In this document: in pieces, positions 19,125 to 27,786 of the stretch
How the letters are laid out: every line of letters starts with the position of its first letter
How positions within the stretch are numbered: position 1 is the stretch's first letter
Assembly: GCA_024072375.1 (NCBI GenBank)
Contig: CP099617.1
Coordinates: 1,220,001 to 1,284,000, forward strand
Length of the DNA: 64,000 nucleotides
From: Sphingomonadaceae bacterium OTU29LAMAA1
GTDB lineage: Bacteria; Pseudomonadota; Alphaproteobacteria; Sphingomonadales; Sphingomonadaceae
Direction: 5' to 3'
Position numbers and translations under genes: made by a program
Notes under the pieces: generated by a model
The model's database searches: none
Told to the model about the DNA's origin: nothing
Seen by the model: only the letters and a program-made list of their open reading frames with translations

Positions 19125-21368
19125 TCATCGCCCGCCAGCAGGCAGGTTCGTCTCCAGATACCGTGTCATCAGTGAAAACAGGTGCAGGCTGGTCCCCGGC
19201 TTTTCGTAGATGCCATGCGTGCGGTCCGGATAGGCCATCATCGTGAACGGCTTGTTCGCCGCGATTAGTCGATCTTCCAGAACCTCCATATTCTGGTAGT
19301 GAACGTTGTCGTCGCCGGTACCGTGGATCACCAGCAGGTTGCCCTTCAGCCCATCGGCATAGGTGATCGGGGAGCCGGCCTTGAACCCGGCAGCATTGTC
19401 CGACGGCAGACCCATATACCGTTCCTGATAGACGGTGTCGTATAGCGACTGATCCGCCACCGCCGCCACTGCAATCCCCGTCCTGAACAGGTCCGGGAAG
19501 CGGAACATTGCGTGCAGCGTACTGGAACCACCGCCGCTCCAGCCCCAGATGCCGATCCGTTCGGGATCCATATAGGATCGCTGGGTCAGCAGCTTGCGCA
19601 CGCCCGCGGCATAATCTTCCGGTCCGATCACGCCCAGCTGACGATAGATGCTCTTGCGCCAGTCGCGTCCCCGCGGGGTCGCCGTGCCACGCGGATCGAT
19701 GCTCGCCACGATATAGCCGCGCTCCGCCAGCATCCGGTGCCACAGCGCAGTATTGCCTCCCCAAGCATCCGCCACCGTCTGCCCCCACGGCTCGCCATAG
19801 ACGTGGAACAGCACCGGATACCGTTTCGCCGGATCGAAACCCGCCGGCTTGATGATCGACGCGTCCACCGACACGCCCTTGCCGAGATCGATCCGCGTGA
19901 ACTCGGTAGCGGCCAGCGGCTCTTTGGCGATCACGTCCTGTAACGCCGCATTGCGGGCGAGCACCCTCACCGGGTTTTGCGTCGTAAGGTCGATCATGTC
20001 CGTCACCGGCGCGCGATCCGCAGCCGATACGGTATGTCGCGCCCAATGCGCACCCGGCGCAATATCATAGCCGTGCGTCCCCGCCTGCCCCGCTGGCGTC
20101 ACTCGCTCGACCCGCGGCTTGCCGGTCAGCGATGCGCGATAGAGATAGCGCTGCGTCGGATTGTCGGGTGACGCGATGAACCAGGCCCAGCCGCCCGCCT
20201 CATCCACCTGCAACAGGTCGACGACGTCGAACTTGCCCGGCGTGCGCAGGTCCACGCGCTTGCCGTCGGCAGAAACGAGATAGAGGTGCCGCCAGCCGTC
20301 CCGCTCGCTCAGCCATGTGAACCGTCGCCCGCGATCCAGCCACGTCGGGTCGACGTTCGCCTCGACCCACGCCGCGTCGCGCTCGACGAACAGCTTGGTC
20401 GTCGCGCCCGTCGCCGGATCGGCCCGCAGCACCTAATAAGTGTTCTGCAAGCGGTTGGCATATTGCAGGAACAATTGTCCGCTGTCCGGCGCCCAACTCA
20501 TCTGCGGCACGTAGTTCTGGCGTGGGTCGCCAGCCAGCTTTACCCATTGTGTCGCGCCGCTTGCCACATCGACGCTGCCGACGCGCACCGCCGAATTGGT
20601 CGTGCCCACCTTGGGATATTGCAGCGGGATCGGCTTCGAATATTGGCCGACGGTGTTGGTGATCATGTAGAAGGTGCCGATGCCCGACGTATCGAACCGC
20701 CAGAAGGCGATCCGTTTCGAATCCGGGCTCCATTTCCACGCCTTGCGCAGGTAGAATTCCTCTTCGTACACCCAGTCGCCGAGGCCGTTGACGATTAGCT
20801 CGCTGCCATCGCTGGTCAGCCGCCGCGCGGTACCGCCTGCGACCGGCTCGACATAAAGGTCGTTGCTCCTCACATACGCGATCCGACTGCCGTCAGGCGA
20901 GAACTCGGCATACATCAGGCTCGATGCGGGCGCGTCGCCGCCGATCCGGCGCAGCGTCTTGCTCGCCACGTCGAACAGCCAGTAATCGCCCAGTGCCCTC
21001 GTCCGCCGGAACCGCACACCGTTGTTGAAGATCAACAGCTTGCCGCCATCCGCCGACCATGCGTAGCTCTGGATGGCGATCGGCTTCCCGGTTTCCTTCA
21101 CGATCAGATCGCGAGCCGATACGAGCACCGCCCGCGTGTTGCCTGCCACGTCGTAACGGACGAGGTCGCTGCCGCCTGCGACATCCTTCGATCCCTCGAT
21201 CGCGGTATACCCCCTGCCGTCGCGCGTCCATTCACCGCCCTCGACCCCTTCGCCCCGGGTCGCACTCTTGCCGAAGATACGATCAAGCGTCAGCGGCATG
21301 GATTGCGCGGCGAGCGGCGCCGGAGTGAGCATGGTGGCGAGGCAGGCGAAAATCAGGGCGTTGCGCAT
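19125..21368 (-). pseudogene. Dipeptidyl peptidase IV-like S9 peptidase with in-frame amber codon
   Basis: One frame of 747 codons encodes an exported prolyl-oligopeptidase-family peptidase: signal peptide MRNALIFACLATMLTPAPLAAQS, a DPP4-type beta-propeller (GLGDWVYEEEFYLRKAWKWSPDSKRI) and a C-terminal hydrolase. The catalytic Ser is in GWSGGGSS, Asp in HGTGDDNVH and His in DRTHGIYE. Codon 312 (20433-20435) is TAG, in the propeller between RLQNTY and VLRADPATG, and the frame continues unchanged on both sides. The first part alone would be an exported half propeller; the second could start at the GTG right after the stop but has no signal peptide. TAG ends ordinary genes here (for example 16079 and 45531), so recoding is unlikely. 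A nonsense mutation or base-call error is the simple reading. Confidence 0.82.
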
Positions 21369-21565
21369 CGTCTTGAAGGTCCCGAACTGTTCAGGCAAAG
21401 GTGTAACGCGGCGTTTCGGCATCGTATACGCCCGAGGCACCGTCCGATCCCCTTGCCCTTGCATCGCTTTCCCGGTAGGGGCGCGCACTTCCACGCTTAT
21501 GGCTGGATGCTTGCGGGAGGGTGCCCTGCGCCCGTCTGGACCGCTAAACTTGAAACGAGAGTGAC

Positions 21566-21997
21566 ATGGCAAAAAAGATCACAGGTTACATCAACCTGCA
21601 GGTTCCTGCAGGCGACGCGAAGCCCGCCCCGCCGATCGGCCCGGCGCTGGGTCAGCGCGGCGTGAACATCATGGAATTCTGCAAGGCGTTCAACGCGCAG
21701 ACGACCGACATGGACAAGGGGACGCCGCTCCCCACCAAGATTACCGTCTATGCCGACCGTTCGTTCTCGTTCGAGATCAAGACGCCGCCGGCATCGTTCC
21801 TCATCAAGAAGGCCGCCGGCCTGAAGTCGGGCTCGAAGGAGCCGGGTAAGGTCGTCGCAGGCAAGATCGCGCGCAGCAAGCTCGCCGAGATCGCCCAGAC
21901 CAAGATGAAGGACCTGAACGCCAACGACATCGAGGCTGCGACCAAGATCATCGAAGGCTCCGCCCGCGCGATGGGCCTCGAAGTGACGGAGGGCTGA
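21566..21997 (+). CDS. rplK: 50S ribosomal protein L11
   Basis: L11 (143 residues) is part of the ribosomal GTPase-associated centre with 23S rRNA and the L10-L12 stalk. It starts [20 protein letters not shown] and has the conserved [22 protein letters not shown] and [13 protein letters not shown]. The length is normal. It is the first gene of the rplK-rplA pair; nusG and secE, usual upstream neighbours, are absent, and the gene upstream is a convergently placed peptidase on the other strand, so the promoter should lie in 21369-21565. Confidence 0.99.
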   Translation: MAKKITGYINLQVPAGDAKPAPPIGPALGQRGVNIMEFCKAFNAQTTDMDKGTPLPTKITVYADRSFSFEIKTPPASFLIKKAAGLKSGSKEPGKVVAGKIARSKLAEIAQTKMKDLNANDIEAATKIIEGSARAMGLEVTEG

Positions 21998-22001
21998 TAA
22001 G

Positions 22002-22694
22002 ATGGCCAAGCAGACCAAGAAGCGTAAGTCGAACGCGATCAACCCCGAGACGCTGCACGGCGTCGATCAGGCGATCAGCCTCGCCAAGCAGAACGCCACC
22101 GCCAAGTTCGACGAGACCATCGAGGTCGCGCTGAACCTGGGCGTCGATCCGCGCCACGCCGACCAGATGGTCCGCGGCGTCGTGACGCTGCCCGCCGGCA
22201 CCGGCAAGACCGTTCGCGTCGGCGTGTTCGCCCGCGGTGCGAAGGCCGAGGAAGCCCTTGCGGCGGGTGCGGACGTCGTCGGCGCCGAAGACCTGATGGA
22301 AACCATCCAGGGCGGCACCATCGACTTCGATCGCTGCATCGCGACCCCGGACATGATGGGCGTCGTCGGTCGCCTCGGTAAGGTGCTGGGTCCCAAGGGC
22401 CTGATGCCGAACCCGAAGCTCGGCACCGTCACCATGAACGTCGCCGAAGCGGTCAAGGCTGCCAAGGGCGGCCAGGTCGAGTATCGCGTCGAAAAGGCCG
22501 GCATCATCCACTCCGGCATCGGCAAGGCATCGTTCACGCAGGAAGACCTGCGTCGTAACTTCGACGCGCTGGTTGACGCCGTGGTGCGTGCCAAGCCATC
22601 GGGCGCCAAGGGCAAGTATGTCCGCAAGGTCGCCGTCAGCTCGACGATGGGTCCTGGCATCCGCGTCGACACTGCCGAGGTCGCCGGCGCGTAA
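22002..22694 (+). CDS. rplA: 50S ribosomal protein L1
   Basis: L1 (230 residues) forms the mobile L1 stalk near the E site. It is recognised by the start [39 protein letters not shown], the signature [26 protein letters not shown] and the end [15 protein letters not shown]. It starts 4 nt after the rplK stop, so the two are co-transcribed. In other bacteria L1 represses its own operon by binding the leader mRNA; this is known of the family and not shown here. A strong terminator follows, so rplJL is transcribed separately. Confidence 0.99.
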   Translation: MAKQTKKRKSNAINPETLHGVDQAISLAKQNATAKFDETIEVALNLGVDPRHADQMVRGVVTLPAGTGKTVRVGVFARGAKAEEALAAGADVVGAEDLMETIQGGTIDFDRCIATPDMMGVVGRLGKVLGPKGLMPNPKLGTVTMNVAEAVKAAKGGQVEYRVEKAGIIHSGIGKASFTQEDLRRNFDALVDAVVRAKPSGAKGKYVRKVAVSSTMGPGIRVDTAEVAGA

Positions 22695-22720
22695 GCGCTT
22701 CGATCTAAAGGTAAAAACGA

Positions 22721-22750
22721 AAAGGGCCGGGATCGCTCCCGGCCCTTTTT
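22721..22750 (+). terminator. Rho-independent terminator of rplKA
   Basis: A 12-bp GC-rich stem (AAAGGGCCGGGA ... TCCCGGCCCTTT) with a 4-nt loop is followed by T's, 26 nt after the rplA stop. It is a textbook intrinsic terminator. Confidence 0.92.
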
Positions 22751-22785
22751 GCGTAGGCGTAGCGGATGACCCGGACCGGCGCCGG

Positions 22786-23307
22786 TCAGTCGCCTTTTGC
22801 GACGCTCGCGCTGCCGTCGAGATGTGCGCCGATCGCGGCAAAGGGTCGCGACAGGATATTGCCGACCTGATGCGCGACGAACAGCGCAGCGCTGCCGATC
22901 GCGATGGTTAAGACGGCGAACTGGAATGCGGCGGAAAAACGCCGGCTCCGCGCTTCTCGCTCACCAATCGAGGGCCGTCTTCGCCCGGCGACGCGGCGAT
23001 CCGCGCCCATCTCGCCCGCCGTCGCATCCGGCTTGAGAGCCGGCGGCCTCGCCGAGACCACGCCATCCACATCGATCGGGTCTTGGGTACGCACCCCAAA
23101 ATACGATCCACTCTGCCACACGACGCGCCCAACGATAATATGGTGGACGCGACGGATCTCGATCACCGTTCCCGGCCGACACACCGTTTCCGACGTTGCC
23201 AACAACCCGCGGGACGACATGTTGTGGATCAGGACATCGCCCCAATCTGCGCCACACCGCATACGGGCGCGCACCAGCACCTTGCGACGTGCCTCGCGCG
23301 TTTTCAC
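22786..23307 (-). CDS. PilZ-domain protein with C-terminal membrane helix
   Basis: This 173-residue protein has an N-terminal PilZ-like domain: the basic EARRKVLVRARMRCG supplies the RxxxR element, and NMSSRG (about 29-34) supplies the D/NxSxxG element, so binding of cyclic di-GMP is likely. A basic linker (AGRRRPSIGEREARSRR) follows, then one hydrophobic helix (FAVLTIAIGSAALFVAHQVG) near the C-terminus that may anchor it in the inner membrane. The partner is unknown. It lies on the opposite strand between rplA and phoX. A diguanylate cyclase is encoded about 21 kb away. Confidence 0.82.
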   Translation of the reverse strand: MKTREARRKVLVRARMRCGADWGDVLIHNMSSRGLLATSETVCRPGTVIEIRRVHHIIVGRVVWQSGSYFGVRTQDPIDVDGVVSARPPALKPDATAGEMGADRRVAGRRRPSIGEREARSRRFSAAFQFAVLTIAIGSAALFVAHQVGNILSRPFAAIGAHLDGSASVAKGD

Positions 23308-23465
23308 CGCCCTGCTATCCGGCCGGGTGGCATCCTCGATCCCCTGCTGATCTCCCGATTCGTCATCACGATCGTCGATAACAGATAAACGTTAATGGTC
23401 GACATCCGACGCAAACAAGATCGTCAGGCTATTCGAGACACTTGAAGTTCACGAGTTCCGGTTGC

Positions 23466-23500
23466 GAGCGGCAGCGGAAAGCATGTTTCCGCTGCCGCTC
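23466..23500. terminator. Perfect 15-bp hairpin after the PhoX gene
   Basis: GAGCGGCAGCGGAAA and its complement are separated by 5 nt and lie 6 nt beyond the phoX stop on the minus strand. There is no T-run, but the position and stability suggest transcript end or 3'-end protection. Confidence 0.7.
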
Positions 23501-23506
23501 ACCTCT

Positions 23507-25999
23507 TCACAATCCGACGATGCCGCCATCGGTTTTGGTGATGACGATCGTCGCAGAGCGCGGGCGACCGGTGCCCGTCCCCGTCGCTTGGCTTTGTGGC
23601 CAGTTGCTGGTGATGTTGGTCGGGCCACCGCCCTCGCCGGGATGCTGGATGTTGACGAACAGCGTGCGACCATCCGGCGTCGAGTCGATGCCGGTGATCT
23701 CACAGAACTTCGGCCCGACGAGGAACCGCTTCAGCGCGGCACCGGGCGCCTTGCCGATGCGCGTCGTCTGCGACCCCGCCGCGCCGTTCAGGCTGTTGGT
23801 GATGGTCCGCGTACCGCCATCGCCGACGGTGCCGGGGATCGCCGCCAGCATCATGCAGTTGGTGACGTCGGTAAAGGCGCCATCATCGGTCTGGATCCAC
23901 AACAGCGGCGTGCCCTGCCCCGCGACGTTGCTGGGCCGGGCGAACCACAGACCGTCCGGCGACGAAAAATCGTTGGTGGCGTCCAGGTTGGACAGGTTGA
24001 TGTTCGCAGGGTTGAGATCGCTACCCGCACCGAAGGCGTAGATGTCCCATGTGAAGGTCAACGATTCACTGCTGTCGCCGGTTTCACGCAGGCGAAAGAC
24101 GTGACCGTTGGGATTGCCGTTCGATGCGCCCCCGGTGGTCTTGGGATCGCTGTACGCGCGTGGGTTGGCCGCATCGGTGGTGGCGACGGTCCGCGACGAA
24201 TTATTGGTCAGCGTCAGGTACATCTCGCCGCTGACCGGATTGACCGCGGTCCATTCCGGGCGGTCCATGCGGGTCGCGCCGAGCACATCGCCGGCAAGAC
24301 GGGCATGGGTGAGCACGTCGGCCTGATCGGCAAAGGCGTAGGTCGCATTACCGGCCGTGAGCGGCGCGGTACCGAAGGTCAGCGGCATCCATTGGCCGCT
24401 GCCATCGGCGTTCATCTTCGCTACGTAAAGCGTACCGCTATCGAGATATTTGTCGCCGATCGCGAGGCGGTTGGCCGCCGTCGAATCCGCAGCCGCCCAT
24501 GGCGTGGCGGACACGAACTTGTAGACATATTCGTTCTGTGCGTCGTCGCCCATGTAGAAGGCGGGGCGGACGCCGGCGATGATCCGGCCGGGGACGACAC
24601 CTTCGTGGTTCATACGGCCGAGCGCGGTGCGCTTCCGCGGGGTCGAGGCGGCGTCGAACGGGTCGATCTCGACGATCCAGCCATATTGATTGGGCTCGTT
24701 GCGGAAATCGGCGGTGCCGCTTGCCGGCTGCGTCGGGTCGACCGTCGCATTGAACTTGGCGATGCGGGTGTCGCCCGCTGCCGGGGCCGCTGCCGTCGCC
24801 CAATCGTAATTGCCCCGACGGATCGTATCGCCGCTGCCCATACCGAGGCCATAGCGGTTGAAGGCGACCACCGACCGGGCGCCCAGCGCCGTCGTCCGCC
24901 GTGCATTGTCGCCGGCCTCACGCCGGTAGTACCCCGCCCAGTTTTCCTCGGCAGTGCAATAGGTCATCCACGGCATGGTGCCGTTAGCGCAATTGTTGAT
25001 CGTGCCGCGGCCTGCGCGGCCGGTCGGCGAGAAGGCGGTGAACAGCAGGGTATTGCCGGCGACCGGACCGGAGAAGCTCATCTGCGTGAACGGTGTAATG
25101 CGGCGGTTGAGACTGCCGGTCGGGATATAGCTCCAGCCGCTGGTCCCGCGCGTAATCTCGATCACACTGACGCCGTGCGCCTCGATCTCCTTCAGCACCT
25201 CGGCGGTCGGACGGACACCGGCAACGGTCGTGGGACCGTTTGGGTGCAGATAGCTTTCGGTGATATTTTCGTGGTTCATTACCAGCAGGCCGCGACTGCT
25301 GTTATTGGCGTCCGGCGCGGTGCCGGTGGCGGCAAGGCCGAAAAAGCTCATCCCGTCATGGTGATCGCCGGCGCGCGCCGAGAAGGTCGTGTCCGTCCCG
25401 TCGTTGGCATAAGCGCCGACGGTGCCGTTGATCGGATCGCCCAGGCGATACAGCACGGTGACCTGATAGCCCGAGGGAACCGCGACTACGTCGGCGAGGC
25501 TCTTCGGCACCGCCGTGAAGTCGAGGGTCGCAGGCGTCACGGTGACGCTGGTGTCCGCGACCGAGGTGATGCCATCCGACGACGTGCTGCTGAAGCGGAA
25601 GCCGAGCATCGTCGAGGCGGTGACCGCGGGTGCGGTGAAGCTGGCCGTCGGGCTCGCGCCATTGGCGAGCGTGACGATCGGACCGCTCGTCTGCGTCCAG
25701 CCGGCCGACGCCGAATTGCCACTGGTGACGGTGCCGCTCAACGTCACCGTCTTGCCCGTCGATGTGGTGATCGACGATCCGGCGGTGACGGTGGTCGCGC
25801 GTCGCTCGTCATCCTTGTCGCAGGCGGCCAGCATCGTGCTGCCGAACACGGCCGCGGTCATCGCAGACAGGCCGCCGCGCATCGTCTGGCGCCGCGAATA
25901 GCGCGATGCGATCAGATCGCCAATGTGCGGATTGGCCGTGGTGTTGGTATCGACGTCACCATCGTCATAGCCGATCGTCGGCTGGTTCAGCATCGTCAT
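23507..25999 (-). CDS. PhoX-family alkaline phosphatase, Tat-exported, with Ig-like insert
   Basis: PhoX enzymes are periplasmic phosphomonoesterases that use Ca2+ and Fe3+ and scavenge phosphate. The 830-residue protein has a Tat motif (SRYSRRQTMRGG, about residues 30-41) and then AVFGSTMLAACDK, possibly also a lipobox. Residues about 65-155 form a beta-rich Ig/PKD-like domain (TGKTVTLSGTVTS...SWTQTSGP-like, TVTVTPATLDF). The phosphatase core follows, with GDHHDGMSFFGL, LLVMNHENITESYLHPNG, TYCTAEENWAGYYRRE and LFVNIQHPGEGG. The ATG at 25999 has GGGGGA upstream. The extra Ig-like domain before the core is unusual for PhoX. It lies between the two ribosomal gene pairs on the opposite strand. 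Confidence 0.88.
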   Translation of the reverse strand: MTMLNQPTIGYDDGDVDTNTTANPHIGDLIASRYSRRQTMRGGLSAMTAAVFGSTMLAACDKDDERRATTVTAGSSITTSTGKTVTLSGTVTSGNSASAGWTQTSGPIVTLANGASPTASFTAPAVTASTMLGFRFSSTSSDGITSVADTSVTVTPATLDFTAVPKSLADVVAVPSGYQVTVLYRLGDPINGTVGAYANDGTDTTFSARAGDHHDGMSFFGLAATGTAPDANNSSRGLLVMNHENITESYLHPNGPTTVAGVRPTAEVLKEIEAHGVSVIEITRGTSGWSYIPTGSLNRRITPFTQMSFSGPVAGNTLLFTAFSPTGRAGRGTINNCANGTMPWMTYCTAEENWAGYYRREAGDNARRTTALGARSVVAFNRYGLGMGSGDTIRRGNYDWATAAAPAAGDTRIAKFNATVDPTQPASGTADFRNEPNQYGWIVEIDPFDAASTPRKRTALGRMNHEGVVPGRIIAGVRPAFYMGDDAQNEYVYKFVSATPWAAADSTAANRLAIGDKYLDSGTLYVAKMNADGSGQWMPLTFGTAPLTAGNATYAFADQADVLTHARLAGDVLGATRMDRPEWTAVNPVSGEMYLTLTNNSSRTVATTDAANPRAYSDPKTTGGASNGNPNGHVFRLRETGDSSESLTFTWDIYAFGAGSDLNPANINLSNLDATNDFSSPDGLWFARPSNVAGQGTPLLWIQTDDGAFTDVTNCMMLAAIPGTVGDGGTRTITNSLNGAAGSQTTRIGKAPGAALKRFLVGPKFCEITGIDSTPDGRTLFVNIQHPGEGGGPTNITSNWPQSQATGTGTGRPRSATIVITKTDGGIVGL

Positions 26000-26183
26000 G
26001 AGATATCCCCCGGATTTCGCGGCAGCGTGCCGCCGATTCCGGTGCTTTGCCGGGGAAAAGCGGCAAACCGATTGCGTGGGGATGACGGCGACGTGAAAGC
26101 AGAATGACGGAATGAAGACGGTCCGCGCATGGAACCACAAACAATCGTTCTACCTTCCCCGAAAGACCAACAGGTGCCGGGAA

Positions 26184-26211
26184 TTGACTTATTCCCGCTT
26201 CCCGCTATGAG
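26184..26211 (+). promoter_or_regulatory. Sigma70-like promoter for rplJL
   Basis: TTGACT (26184-26189), a 16-nt spacer and TATGAG (26206-26211) lie about 250 nt upstream of rplJ, in the 458-nt gap after the divergent phoX start. The long leader that would follow fits the usual L10-L12 autoregulatory leader. Confidence 0.6.
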
Positions 26212-26376
26212 CGCACTCTTGCCGGTGGGTTCGCCCGTCGTGCATCCGTCCGAGACAGCAGGTGCCGCGGAATATGCCGCAGCTTAATGTCCTGCCGAGA
26301 CGGGGACAGGAATTTACGAACGGAACGCGCCTGCGCGTCCCGGTCTGCCGCCCTTCACGGGTGCCTTCCCCATCGA

Positions 26377-26420
26377 TGGACAACCCCGGCGGGGTTTTCC
26401 CCACCGGTTTGTAACCGGGC
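26377..26420 (+). promoter_or_regulatory. Possible hairpins in the rplJ leader
   Basis: Two short stems lie 40-80 nt before rplJ: AACCCC-GGC-GGGGTT followed by TT, and CCGGTT-TGT-AACCGG. Such leaders bind the L10(L12) complex in other bacteria. Here this is inferred from position only. Confidence 0.35.
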
Positions 26421-26457
26421 ACGGCGTTCGCGCTGTGTTCAAAACGTGGAGAATGGC

Positions 26458-26973
26458 ATGGATCGTGCTCAAAAGGCCGCGGCCGTTGCCGAGTTGAATC
26501 GCACCTTTTCCGAAGTCGGCGTGGTAGTCGTTACCCGCAACAACGGAATGACGGTTGCCCAGTCCACCCGACTGCGCAACGCGATGCGGGATGCCGGCGC
26601 GACCTACAAGGTCTCGAAGAACAAGCTTGCCAAGATCGCACTGGATGGCACCGATTACGGTTCGGTGGGCGACATGCTCACGGGTCCCGTCGGCCTCGCC
26701 ACCTCGATCGATCCGGTCGCCGCAGCCAAGGTTGCGGTGGAATTCGCGAAGACGAACGACAAGTTCGAAATCGTGGGTGGATCGATGGGTGCGACCCCTC
26801 TCGACCTCGCTGGCGTGCAAGCGCTCGCTACCCTGCCCTCGCTGGATGAACTCCGGGCGAAGATCGTCGGCCTCATCGTTGCTCCGGCAACGAAGCTCGC
26901 GACCATCACCCAGGCTCCCGCGGCGCAGATCGCGCGCGTGCTGTCGGCTTATGCCGAGAAGGAAGCCGCCTGA
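26458..26973 (+). CDS. rplJ: 50S ribosomal protein L10
   Basis: L10 (171 residues) anchors L7/L12 dimers to the 23S rRNA. It starts [20 protein letters not shown] and has [37 protein letters not shown] and [10 protein letters not shown]. The Ala-rich C-terminal helix ([16 protein letters not shown]) binds L12. A nearby upstream ATG at 26453 is out of frame. The gene has its own promoter region, and is followed after 76 nt by rplL. Confidence 0.99.
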   Translation: MDRAQKAAAVAELNRTFSEVGVVVVTRNNGMTVAQSTRLRNAMRDAGATYKVSKNKLAKIALDGTDYGSVGDMLTGPVGLATSIDPVAAAKVAVEFAKTNDKFEIVGGSMGATPLDLAGVQALATLPSLDELRAKIVGLIVAPATKLATITQAPAAQIARVLSAYAEKEAA

Positions 26974-27049
26974 ATTTCAGGCGCTTTTGGATAAGCGAAT
27001 TTTCAACTGACACTTTGGGGCGTTCGCCCCGACATATGAAGGAAGTATC

Positions 27050-27424
27050 ATGGCAGACCTGAACGCGCTCGTTGAGAGCCTGAGCGAACTGACCGTCCTC
27101 GAAGCAGCCGAGCTGTCGAAGCTGCTCGAAGAGAAGTGGGGCGTTTCGGCCGCAGCAGCGGTTGCAGCACCGGCAGCTGGCGGCGGCGCAGCCGCTCCGG
27201 CAGCTGAAGAGCAGACCGAATTCGACGTCATCCTGACCGGCGACGGTGGCAAGAAGATCAACGTCATCAAGGAAGTCCGCGCGATCACCGGCCTGGGCCT
27301 GACCGAAGCGAAGGCTCTCGTCGAGGGCGCGCCGAAGGCCGTCAAGGAAGGCGTGAACAAGGACGAGGCCACAAAGGTCAAGGCGCAGCTGGAAGCAGCC
27401 GGCGCGACCGTCGAGCTGAAGTAA
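27050..27424 (+). CDS. rplL: 50S ribosomal protein L7/L12
   Basis: This is the acidic 124-residue stalk protein that recruits translation GTPases. It has the N-terminal dimer helices ([26 protein letters not shown]), the Ala/Gly-rich hinge ([20 protein letters not shown]) and the C-terminal factor-binding domain ([26 protein letters not shown]). The length is normal. It is followed by 360 nt of hairpins and repeats, not by rpoB directly. Confidence 0.99.
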   Translation: MADLNALVESLSELTVLEAAELSKLLEEKWGVSAAAAVAAPAAGGGAAAPAAEEQTEFDVILTGDGGKKINVIKEVRAITGLGLTEAKALVEGAPKAVKEGVNKDEATKVKAQLEAAGATVELK

Positions 27425-27560
27425 GCCGCAGCGGGGGGCGAAGTAGCCGGCAAGCCGGCCCGGCGACTTACCCCCGCAAGGCCGGCCGGCGCGGCGAAAA
27501 GCCGCGTCCGACGTCATGGGCTTTGCCCATGACCACCAAGCCAGCCGAAGCGACAAGGAA

Positions 27561-27594
27561 AAGGGCGGCTCCCGCAAGGGAAGCCGCCCTTTTT
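27561..27594 (+). terminator. Rho-independent terminator of rplJL
   Basis: AAGGGCGGCT...CCC-GCAA-GGG...AGCCGCCCTT with a one-base bulge is followed by TTTT. It lies 137 nt after rplL. A second hairpin (GTCATGGGC-TTT-GCCCATGAC) lies just before it at about 27514-27534. Read-through to rpoB is therefore unlikely. Confidence 0.88.
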
Positions 27595-27665
27595 CGTTCC
27601 TGCCGGTGGAGCGGTGATCCGTGACCGGAGCGTAGCGAGCGATCGTACTGCTCATCACCACGATC

Positions 27666-27740
27666 GTCATTGGAAGCGTAGCGAAGCAACCCAGAGCCGG
27701 ATCAGGACGCGCTGGATTGCTTCGCTACGCTTCCAATGAC
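27666..27740. repeat. Long perfect inverted repeat (two 24-nt arms)
   Basis: Two exactly complementary 24-nt arms (27666-27689 and 27717-27740) enclose 27 nt. The arm core GGAAGCGTAGCGAAGCAA resembles extragenic palindromes that I recall as common in sphingomonad genomes. It sits between the rplL terminator and the end of the next minus-strand gene. Confidence 0.85.
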
Positions 27741-27786
27741 GGAAGTGCAGCTAACGTCTCAACCGATCCGCAGACATAATCGACCC

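Noticed and set aside
23462..26107. 881-codon plus-strand frame over phoX
   Set aside because: Antisense shadow; the minus-strand frame has a Tat signal and PhoX motifs.
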